Assembly (NCBI RefSeq): GCF_038502225.1
Contig: NC_091292.1
Span: 50,648,444 to 50,712,443, forward strand
From: Cherax quadricarinatus
Taxonomy: Eukaryota; Arthropoda; Malacostraca; Decapoda; Parastacidae
Direction of reading: 5' to 3'
DNA length: 64,000 bases
Below are positions 55,320 to 64,000 of this stretch, piece by piece (within the stretch, counting starts at the first letter, position 1; each line of letters begins with the position of its first letter). The translations under genes and the position numbers were made by a program. Under the pieces are notes generated by a model. The model saw only the letters and a list, made by a program, of their open reading frames with translations, ran no database searches and was not told where the DNA came from.

Positions 55320-55693
55320 GCAAGTATGTATAGAGGCAGGAGTCAGGTGGTAAGATGCGAGAGGATAGCAGTAGGAGTACAATTGTGGTGAGAAGAGTTG
55401 GGCTTGAGAAGGACATCACAACATGATGTTACAGCGATCTCTAGAATGGGCAATATCTTCTTGATTAGCGATTTGGAAATAGTGTAACTTAAGGAGTTTT
55501 GATAGTGTTACTGAGAGCAATTGGGGAAGCGTCTATACACTTTCGCCGTCGTATGTCTTCTTCCTTAACGACTTATCTAGCCTCACTAACCTTCATGAGG
55601 CATCAAACATTGTCTTTGTGTTGGACACACACACGTGTTTTAACGGTCATAACAGTTGCAGGCGTTCTTGTATTCCCTAATCCTAATATCCAC

Positions 55694-55732
55694 AATACCA
55701 TGTGGGGGACGTGACATCCCCCGCATGGTATT
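55694..55732. repeat. 39-bp near-perfect palindrome
   Basis: AATACCATGTGGGGGACG followed by TGACATCCCCCGCATGGTATT; arms of 16 bases with one mismatch. Repeated at 63831-63869 through the duplication. Confidence 0.85.
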
Positions 55733-55884
55733 CAATATACTCCTACAAGAATCAAGCATCCAGCAGAGCTAGATGTTTCACCTCGATCCGAGTACATACG
55801 GTGGTGTGGGTGCCTCTGAGCTAACTTCATTCTACTTCCCGTTTAGTGTACTCGTCTCCACGAGCAGTATTTTATATTATTGTG

Positions 55885-56110
55885 ACCACAAACAAGTGGT
55901 ATTGAATCAATAACAACACAGCGACTAGCCGAGGATTCGAACCCATGTTGTTTTGGCCCTCCTCATGGTGAGTGAAAACCACATGACGCTCTAACCCACA
56001 GGACCACACTTGATTCTTGTAGGATTGCATGGTTCTGCGAGTTAGAGCGCCTTGTGGTTTTTGTTCAACATGAAACGGGCCAAAACAACACGGGTTCGAA
56101 TGCGAACGAG
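55885..56110. mobile_element. tRNA-like repeat family S4, inverted pair
   Basis: A minus copy (GATTCGAACCCATG near 55934 on the plus strand) faces a plus copy with GTTAGAGCG and GGGTTCGAATGCG (56040-56105). Both share the AACATG...GGCCAAAACAACA segment with 60505-60545. Confidence 0.55.
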
Positions 56111-57432
56111 ATTATTGGGTGACTCTTGCAGAGTGGGGTTCAAGGATAAACGTCTTCGGAGGCTTCTTTACTTTATTTGCAAAGTCGTGGTGGGTACACA
56201 GGCTCCGGTAGGGCCATGCCCACGAGGGAGAGAGCTAGTAGGACTTCTGTCTTGCTGCTAGGCCACTGAATGAGTGAGGGCATGTGGGACCAGCATCCCA
56301 CTGACTTTGGGCTGACTAGAGCACAGCACCTTAGTGCCACAAAATATGAACTAAGCTGGCAGACAGCATAGGCTGTCTGTGCAGACAGTATAGGTTGTCT
56401 ACATACGCTCAGCCACCTACCTCGCATCATCCCGACGCGACAATACTGGTGGTAAAAAAAAACTCAGTCTCTATCGTAGGAACAGGGCACAGACCACAAA
56501 ATAAAAAAAATATACATATGGACATGGAAAAAAAACTTCCTACAGGGAGGGAAGAAAAAAACATATGGGGTGTGCTAAACATCGTGGTCATAGGCAGTGA
56601 GCGTCGATGGGCATCACTGCATGCCTTCCTGCATCTGGACAGATACTGCAACACATGAGACATCGCTGAGGCTGAGCTGTGACGTAACGAGGTATGGTCT
56701 CCTCTGGAACAGTGAAGCAGTCAACGTAGGAGTCACTGCAGGTTTCATTCAACCTGGGGCACGACATGCTGGTGCCCTCGAGTGAGGCGTCGACAAAACT
56801 CGGCAACTGAGCAGGACTTCTTCTGGCAAACGACTCAGGACACTTCTCGAACTGGTACTGTCGCTGAGATGTCACTGCAGGCAAGCGTGTAGTGAGTCAT
56901 GACAGAGACGACTGGGCAAAACATCTGGGAGTCTTAACATCATACACCAGACTGCAGTGAGCGAGCTAGCAATCGAAGTGACATCTTCGTTCAGGCTGCT
57001 CACTGAAGCCTGTGACACGAGGCTGAAACAGCACCTGCCGACAGGGCTAACTGCGGCTTGACGAGTGTCATTCTCTCGGCAGTTGGAGTTATAGCAGAGG
57101 TTAGTCTAAGCGTCCCCAGACTTGTTTCTCTACATATAACTACACTCTGAAGGTCTGGAAGTAAAGTGAAACAAATCTCGATGGGAATCATAGCAGGTAC
57201 GATTCTGCAGAACATCTATGAGCGACGAGCAATAAGAGCTTTCTGTACAAGAGGCTCATACGCTCATGCTGACTAGTATCAGCTGTCAAACGCGCTGGTC
57301 ACACCGGGTGACTAACACAGTGGTGCTACTCAGGGGTCTGGCTGCAGACCACACTGGACACATGGAAAACTTTACACACACACACACACACACACACACA
57401 TAGTACTTGCGGTACAACATGGCTTAAACTAG

Positions 57433-59290
57433 CAAATTTATTTATTTATTTATTTATTAATTTGAACAAGATACGGTGAAGTACAAAGGAATACAGTTTT
57501 TACAGTGCAACATGCCAAAGCCCCTAGTATGCAGAGCATTATGGGCAGGCTTAAAATTAACTTAAGATTAACTAAGCAAAGATATATTCAGTGGTAGAAA
57601 CATTATTGTAAACAGCTAACAATTTAGCACGAATGAGTATTACAAAAACAGATCGTATGGTCATTTATTGTGTTGCTGAGCATTCAGTAGAATGGAGTAT
57701 TCTGTTATGTAACGTAATTAAAAAAATAGTTTGACTGGGTCACAGGTTAGACATTTAATGAGATACAATAATGAGAAACATTTACGAGATACAATTTATG
57801 AAATACAATTATTTAGTAATTATTTAGTTGTGGGTGAGTAAGTGATTTTTGAGAAGAGACTTGAATTTATAAACAGTGTTTCTTTTATATTCACAGGTAA
57901 TGAATTCCAGATTTTAGGGCCTTTTATATGCATTGAGTTTTTGCATAGCGTGAGATGGACTCGAGGAACATCAAAGAGTGATCTGTGCCTTGTGTTATGG
58001 TCATGTGTTCTGTTGAGGTTGGTATGGAGACGTTTGAGGGGAGGGTTTATATCAGAGTTAAGTGTTCTATGAATGTAGTAGGTGCAGTAATAAGTATGGA
58101 TGTTTTGTATGGTGAATAGGTTTAGAGTTTTGAATATTGGTGGAGTGTGCTGCCTGTAGTGGGAATTTGTTATCATTCTGACTGCAGCCTTTTGTTAGGT
58201 AATTAACGGTCTGAGATGATTTATTGTTGTTGAGCCCCATACACAAATTCCATAGGTGAGATAGGGGTAAATAAGTGAGTGATATAGGACCAGGAGGGCT
58301 GACTGTGGAACATAGTACTGTATCTTTGATAGCATGTCTACGGTCTTGGAAATTTTTGTTGGAAATTTGTTGTATATGTGTTTGAAATTTGAGTCTATTA
58401 TCAAGGTGGATTCCTAAGAATTTTCCCTCTGTGAATTTTGTGATAGGTGATCCGTTTATCATTATGTTAAGAGGGACGTCTGTAGCTCTGTTACCAAACT
58501 GAATGAAGTAGGTTTTGTCAATGTTTAGAGTAAGTTTGTTAGTACTCATCAAGGTAGATATTTTCTGCAATTCGGTATTTACAGTATTGGCTAGCGTGAC
58601 TGGGCTCGGGTGAGAGAAGACTTATGTAGTGTCATCTGCAAATAGTGTGGGTTTAAGTAGTTGCGATGCATTTGGTAGGTCGCGTATGTATATGAGAATG
58701 AGAAGAGGGCCTAGGACACTTCCCTGTGGGACACCAACTGTAATTGGCTGTGCTGAAGAGTTTGCCCTGTTTGTGTACACATATTGGCTTCTGTTGCTGA
58801 GGTAAGACTTTAGGTAGTTGAGGGAGTGCCCTCTTATACCACAGTGCGACAATTTTATATGGAGCAAGTCATGGTCAACTGTATCAAAAGCTTTACATAA
58901 GTCTATGAAGATCCCCAGTGGGACTTCTGTTTTCTCTATTGCAGTGTATATGTGTTCTAACATGTGTATAAGAGCATCATAAGTAATTTTATTAGGCCTG
59001 AACCCAAAATGACTGGGGTTGAGTATGTTGTGAGAGATGAGGTAAGAATAGATTCGCTTATGAATTAATTTTTCGAAGATTTTAGAGAGGGTGTAAGTCG
59101 GATATTGGCCTATAGTTATTCAAGTCTGTTTGGTCTCCTCCTTTATGGATCAGGGTAACTTTGAAATCTGTAGGGAAGGTAGAGGATTCTATGGATTTGT
59201 TAAAGAGTGTTGCAATGATTGGTGATAGTACTTGTGATGCTTTATTGTATACAAAGGGTGGTAAGGTATTTAAATCTCCTGTCTTACACA
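57433..59290 (-). mobile_element. CR1/L2-like fragment inserted in LTR-element copy 2
   Basis: 5'-truncated element reading leftward and ending in an (AAATA/AATA)n tail (57436-57463 on the plus strand). Flanks match continuous sequence of copy 1 (47310-47350, TTTGCTAGTT...AAGCCATGTTGTACCG). Confidence 0.75.
57790..59290 (-). pseudogene. Reverse transcriptase fragment of a CR1/L2-like element
   Basis: Reading leftward: PPFVYNKASQVLSPIIATLF, TLIHKGGDQTDLNNYRPIS near 59110, motif A FIDLCKAFDTVDH near 58890, motif B VGVPQGSVLGPLL near 58725, motif C LFADDTT at 58625-58645. A TAA follows at the next codon where the related element at 19714 has Tyr. Then LTLNIDKTYFIQFG, VLYHSLIYPYLTYG and KGPKIWNSLP to the end near 57820. 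At least three frame changes. Same group as the 19714 ORF2 but clearly diverged. Confidence 0.8.
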
Positions 59291-60289
59291 AAATTGACAC
59301 TAAGCTATACACTAACATGTGAGAACACTGAGAGGAATTAATGAACACACGACATATATCTTCTCTCAATCTTCTCAACAATACTGAAATAATTACTAGA
59401 ACACTCGATGTGACATGTGATGTCAGGCGTGACGTCGCGAGGTGACGTCAGCAGCACTGTGACGTCAGGCAGACATCGTGACGTCATGAAGTCAGGCAGC
59501 AGCAGACCACAACATGCGGCCTGGGACATCTGGCTTGGTAATCCACATGGCTTTGTCCACACCCCACATGGCGTCGGGATCCACGTGGTGTCGTGATCTA
59601 CGTGGCATGCTGATCCACGTGGCTTGCTGATCCATGTGGCTTCCTGATCCACATGGCTTCGAGTGGCCTCGGGCACTCGGATACACAGCACTGGCAATGA
59701 CTTCACACGGAAAACAGCAGAAAAAACAGAAGAGGGAGTGAGTACATAGTGGTGTATGGTAGGCTGGTGAGGTGTGAGTGTACAGCAAGGCGAGCGTGGG
59801 TGAGGCAAGAAACGGCCACTTCCTCCTCTTCTCTCCACAAACACGTGGAGAAACTCACACTGGACGCAGAAATCACCACAAACTCACCTCTGGCTTGCTG
59901 AAATAGCTGTGCTAAGCTGAACAACAACAGCAGAACATACAATTGACGCTGAACACGTGACTTGAGAAACAGCATGGGACGCTGTAGAGTGGGGTCACTG
60001 GGATGCCACTTACAATTCTCGAAGAAATTCGGTAAATTTCGGCTAGATCCTGCTTATACCTGTGTCTGGATGCTGAAACGTGCAGACACGACATCAGGAT
60101 AACTCGTTGAGAGACAGATGCTTGTTGTATAGGTTGATAAAGTGAAGATGACTTCATCCTATTTCCTTCCTCTCTCTGGGCTGGCTAGAGGGCAGCACCT
60201 TAGTGCCGCGAAATATGAACTAAGCTGGCAGACAGCATAGGCTGTCTGTGCAGACAGTACAGGCTGTCTACACGAATTCTCGGTTAGTC

Positions 60290-60563
60290 GCAGTGTTGTT
60301 ATTGATTCAATACCACATGCTCGTGGTCACAATATAAAATACTGCTCGTGGAAGCTAGTACACCAAACGGTGGGTAGAATGAAATTAGCTCAGAGACACC
60401 CATACCACCGTATGTCCTCGGATCAATGTAAAACATCAAGCTCTACTGGATGCTTGATTCTTGTAGGATTGTGTGGTCCTGTGGGTTAGAGAATTAGGTG
60501 GTTTTTGCTCACCATGAAGAGAGCCAAAACAACATGGGTTCGAGTCCTCGGCTAGTTGCAGTG

Positions 60564-60565
<2 letters not shown>
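60290..60565 (+). mobile_element. tRNA-like repeat family S4, plus copy
   Basis: Body GATTCAATACCAC...GTGGTCACAATATAAAATACTGCTCG, then the tRNA-like unit GTCCTGTGGGTTAGAGAATT...GGGTTCGAGTCCTCGGCTAG. Same order as 44920-45190. It ends directly at (TA)n. Confidence 0.6.

Positions 60566-60646
<81 letters not shown>
60566..60646. repeat. (TA)n microsatellite
   Basis: TA tract separating the S4 repeat from truncated RTE copy B. Confidence 0.97.
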
Positions 60647-60648
<2 letters not shown>

Positions 60649-62212
60649 AGGAATAACATCTTGTAGGAGTGAGGAAGAGCCAGTTGTGAGTGTGGGGGAA
60701 GTTCGTGAGGCAGTAGGTAAAATGAAAGGGGGTAAGGCAGCCGGGATTGATGGGATAAAGATAGAAATGTTAAAAGCAGGTGGGGATATAGTTTTGGAGT
60801 GGTTGGTGCAATTATTTAATAAATGTATGGAAGAGGGTAAGGTACCTAGGGATTGGCAGAGAGCATGCATAGTTCCTTTGTATAAAGGCAAAGGGGATAA
60901 AAGAGAGTGCAAAAATTATAGGGGGATAAGTCTGTTGAGTGTACCTGGTAAAGTGTATGGTAGAGTTATAATTGAAAGAATTAAGAGCAAGACGGAGAAT
61001 AGGATAGCAGATGAACAAGGAGGCTTTAGGAAAGGTAGGGGGTGTGTGGACCAGGTGTTTACAGTGAAACATATAGGTGAACAGTATTTAGATAAGGCTA
61101 AAGAGGTCTTTGTGGCATTTATGGATTTGGAAAAGGCGTATGACAGGGTGGATAGGGGGGCAATGTGGCAGATGTTGCAAGTGTATGGTGTAGGAGGTAG
61201 GTTACTGAAAGCAGTGAAGAGTTTTTACGAGGATAGTGAGGCTCAAGTTAGAGTATGTAGGAAAGAGGGAAATTTTTTCCCAGTAAAAGTAGGCCTTAGA
61301 CAAGGATGTGTGATGTCACCGTGGTTGTTTAATATATTTATAGATGGGGTTGTAAGAGAAGTAAATGCGAGGGTCTTGGCAAGAGGCGTGGAGTTAAAAG
61401 ATAAAGAATCACACACAAAGTGGGAGTTGTCACAGCTGCTCTTTGCTGATGACACTGTGCTCTTGGGAGATTCTGAAGAGAAGTTGCAGAGATTGGTGGA
61501 TGAATTTGGTAGGGTGTGCAAAAGAAGAAAATTAAAGGTGAATACAGGAAAGAGTAAGGTTATGAGGATAACAAAAAGATTAGGTGATGAAAGATTGAAT
61601 ATCAGATTGGAGGGAGAGAGTATGGAGGAGGTGAACGTATTCAGATATTTGGGAGTGGACGTGTTAGCGGATGGGTCTATGAAAGATGAGGTGAATCATA
61701 GAATTGATGAGGGAAAAAGAGTGAGTGGTGCACTTAGGAGTCTGTGGAGACAAAGAACTTTGTCCTTGGAGGCAAAGAGGGGAATGTATGAGAGTATAGT
61801 TTTACCAACGCTCTTATATGGGTGTGAAGCGTGGGTGATGAATGTTGCAGCGAGGAGAAGGCTGGAGGCAGTGGAGATGTCATGTCTGAGGGCAATGTGT
61901 GGTGTGAATATAATGCAGAGAATTCGTAGTTTGGAAGTTAGGAGGAGGTGCGGGATTACCAAAACTGTTGTCCAGAGGGCTGGGGAAGGGTTGTTGAGGT
62001 GGTTCGGACATGTAGAGAGAATGGAGCGAAACAGAATGACTTCAAGAGTGTATCAGTCTGTAGTGGAAGGAAGGCGGGGTAGGGGTCGGCCTAGGAAAGG
62101 TTGGAGGGAGGGGGTAAAGGAGGTTTTGTGTGCGAGGGGCTTGGACTTCCAGCAGGCATGCATGAGCGCGTTTGATAGGAGTGAATGGAGACAAATGGTT
62201 TTTAATACTTGA
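60647..62212 (+). pseudogene. RTE RT/C-terminal fragment, copy B (uninterrupted but APE-less)
   Basis: The frame is open from the (TA)n border to the stop at 62210-62212. It keeps RT motif A FMDLEKAYDRVD, motif B GLRQGCVMSPWLF, motif C LLFADDTVLL and the C-terminal FGHVERM...GRPRKGW. The APE domain and the N-terminal half are missing, so it is a dead-on-arrival copy with an intact RT frame. The V at the start (VGEVREAVGK) is not a genuine initiation codon. Confidence 0.82.
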
Positions 62213-62460
62213 CGTGCTGTTGGAGTGTGAGCAAAGTAACATTTATGAAGGGATTCAGGGAAACCGGCAGGCCGGACTTGAGTCCTGGAGATGGGAAGTA
62301 CAGTGCCTGCACTCTGAAGGAGGGGTGTTAATGTTGCAGTTTAAAAACTGTAGTGTAAAGCACCCTTCTGGCAAGACAGTGATGGAGTGAATGATGGTGA
62401 AAGTTTTTCTTTTTCGGGCCACCCTGCCTTGGTGGGAATCTGCCAGTGTGATAATAATAA

Positions 62461-62464
<4 letters not shown>
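60647..62464 (+). mobile_element. 5'-truncated RTE copy B
   Basis: Begins GGAGGAATAACATC, equal to 52540 of copy A. Differs from copy A at only a handful of positions and lacks its 30-bp deletion. Followed by (TA)n and the duplicated flank. Confidence 0.9.

Positions 62465-62556
<92 letters not shown>
62465..62556. repeat. (TA)n microsatellite
   Basis: TA tract at the 3' end of RTE copy B. Confidence 0.97.
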
Positions 62557-62557
<1 letters not shown>

Positions 62558-64000
62558 TAATCCCTTCCGGTTCCTTTTAACAGCTAAATTCAACCCGAAG
62601 ACCCAAGGCATGAACATCTTCAGCAATAACTGAACCATCGTGCTAGAGAACCCATCCTCTACCCCCACAGATCAAGCAATACACAGTTCATGACAGGATT
62701 AAGGAAGAAACATCAGCTTGCTGCGATTAATCTTCCAAAGTATTCCACGAATAATAACTAACGAGGTAATCAGAGATAAAATGAGAGGCAACCACAATCA
62801 GACTGGCAAACTCTCGGTGTTTTTGCCAGTACTGATAGTGCTAGTGGAGCAAAATTATTTCCAAAATAATTCTGCAAAAAAGACATTTCTGAAATAGTTG
62901 GTGTATTAGGCAAACCTGTTAAGGCAACATTCTGACCAATTCTGAAGGAAAATACAGCAATTACTTAGATCCTCATCCAGTATCTTGGAAACATTTTCAC
63001 CGATGAAGACGATGAGAAAATGACTATGAACTTAGAGGATCACCAAGACCAAGCGAACCTTATGGGGTCGGTGAGGGAGAAGATGCTCTAGCATAACAAA
63101 GCAGCAGCTTCAATAAAAACCATTACCGCTTGCACTACCAATGGAGTAACGACGTCCATCCATCATCCACAATTGATACGACTATCCTTGAAGACGAACA
63201 CCCGCCTTACGAGACCCATCACCCTTTAGGACACGAGATAGTAATAAACAAAACGAGAAACGAGGCGTCAAGACTCTTGCATATTACTACTAAACAAGCA
63301 AAATACCTTCCCACCAATTTCAAGGAATCAACACTAAACATCTGTATTTCCATCCAGGGCTCCGGCTATTTACCAGAAGTATTCAAAATAACAAAATACA
63401 TGAGGAAACGATTCACCGTAAGTGGTTTCTTCAGTCCTTATACAGAGGAACTATGAGCAAGTATGTATAGAGGCAGGAGTCAGGTGGTAAGATGCGAGAG
63501 GATAGCAGTAGGAGTACAATTGTGGTGAGAAGAGTTGGGCTTGAGAAGGACATCACAACATGATGTTACAGCGATCTCTAGAATGGGCAATATCTTCTTG
63601 ATTAGCGATTTGGAAATAGTGTAACTTAAGGAGTTTTGATAGTGTTACTGAGAGCAATTGGGGAAGCGTCTATACACTTTCGCCGTCGTATGTCTTCTTC
63701 CTTAACGACTTATCTAGCCTCACTAACCTTCATGAGGCATCAAACATTGTCTTTGTGTTGGACACACACACGTGTTTTAACGGTCATAACAGTTGCAGGC
63801 GTTCTTGTATTCCCTAATCCTAATATCCACAATACCATGTGGGGGACGTGACATCCCCCGCATGGTATTCAATATACTCCTACAAGAATCAAGCATCCAG
63901 CAGAGCTAGATGTTTCACCTCGATCCGAGTACATACGGTGGTGTGGGTGCCTCTGAGCTAACTTCATTCTACTTCCCGTTTAGTGTACTCGTCTCCACGA
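62557..64000. repeat. Segmental duplication, right copy (continues past the window)
   Basis: Collinear and apparently identical with 54420-55863 up to the last base, so the duplication's right end is outside the window. Same 39-bp palindrome at 63831-63869. Confidence 0.85.

Larger units (their letters stand above)
56140..60272 (-). mobile_element. Non-autonomous LTR retrotransposon, copy 2, with nested insertion
   Basis: Inverted relative of 46053-48677. Minus-strand start TGTAGACAGCCTGTACTGTC at 60272. About 230 bases of 5' LTR and the PBS are deleted near 60190. The internal region is split by 57433-59290, and the 3' LTR runs 56402 to about 56140 with its end missing. Several TGACGTCA motifs survive at 59430-59490. 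Confidence 0.78.

Overview
This window is eukaryotic, repeat-dominated DNA in which I see no convincing host gene. Almost every long open frame belongs to a retrotransposon: non-LTR elements of at least five lineages, one BEL/Pao element, one coding-poor LTR family, Penelope-like elements, tRNA-derived SINE-like repeats, a MITE, and ten long (TA)n tracts. This mixture, together with short repeats I recall from crustacean genomes (a GAAGCGCTAAACC-type repeat with a TTGATTATAATAATAA tail, a MITE ending ATGTCGTGCCGAATA, and an RTE whose 3' end reads CGGGCCACCCTGCC), suggests a decapod crustacean. That assignment rests on memory, not on a search.

Layout. 1-911: three copies of one tRNA-like SINE and an inverted pair of another, between (TA)n tracts. 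912-5220 (minus): a non-LTR element with a C-terminal restriction-like endonuclease, split by a 1.18-kb insertion of unknown type. 5221-10465 (minus): a decayed Tx1/L1-like element. 12205-25690: a four-deep nest. Inverted terminal-hairpin repeats flank simple repeats that received a second Tx1-like copy. A BEL/Pao element inserted in that copy's 3' region (5-bp TSD GTACA), and a 5.7-kb CR1/L2-like element then inserted in one BEL LTR. 25690-32277: minisatellites, a third Tx1 ORF1 relic and Penelope-type terminal modules. 32278-38890: a complete but mutated I-superfamily element with RNase H, bounded by a perfect 14-bp TSD. 39575-43611: a nearly complete CR1 with an esterase-type ORF1. 43612-44825: a short Penelope-like element with a GIY-YIG relic between inverted arms. 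44815-45705: tRNA-like repeats. 45713-48732: a MITE interrupted by a 2.6-kb LTR element with 317-bp LTRs. 48935-52310: an RTE element with an uninterrupted ORF of about 990 codons. 52391-54326 and 60647-62464: 5'-truncated RTE copies that, with their 3' flanks, form a near-identical duplication about 8.1 kb apart, the second copy running off the window end. 56140-60272 (minus): a second LTR-element copy, split by a CR1/L2-like fragment.

The RTE copy at 48935 is the only element whose coding capacity looks undamaged. All others carry stops, frameshifts, deletions or insertions. The interactions that matter are insertion order, element tails shared between autonomous and non-autonomous families, and tandem or inverted rearrangement around (TA)n tracts. 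Family names are by motif recognition only. Boundaries given as TSDs or LTR ends were read directly from the sequence; other boundaries are approximate.
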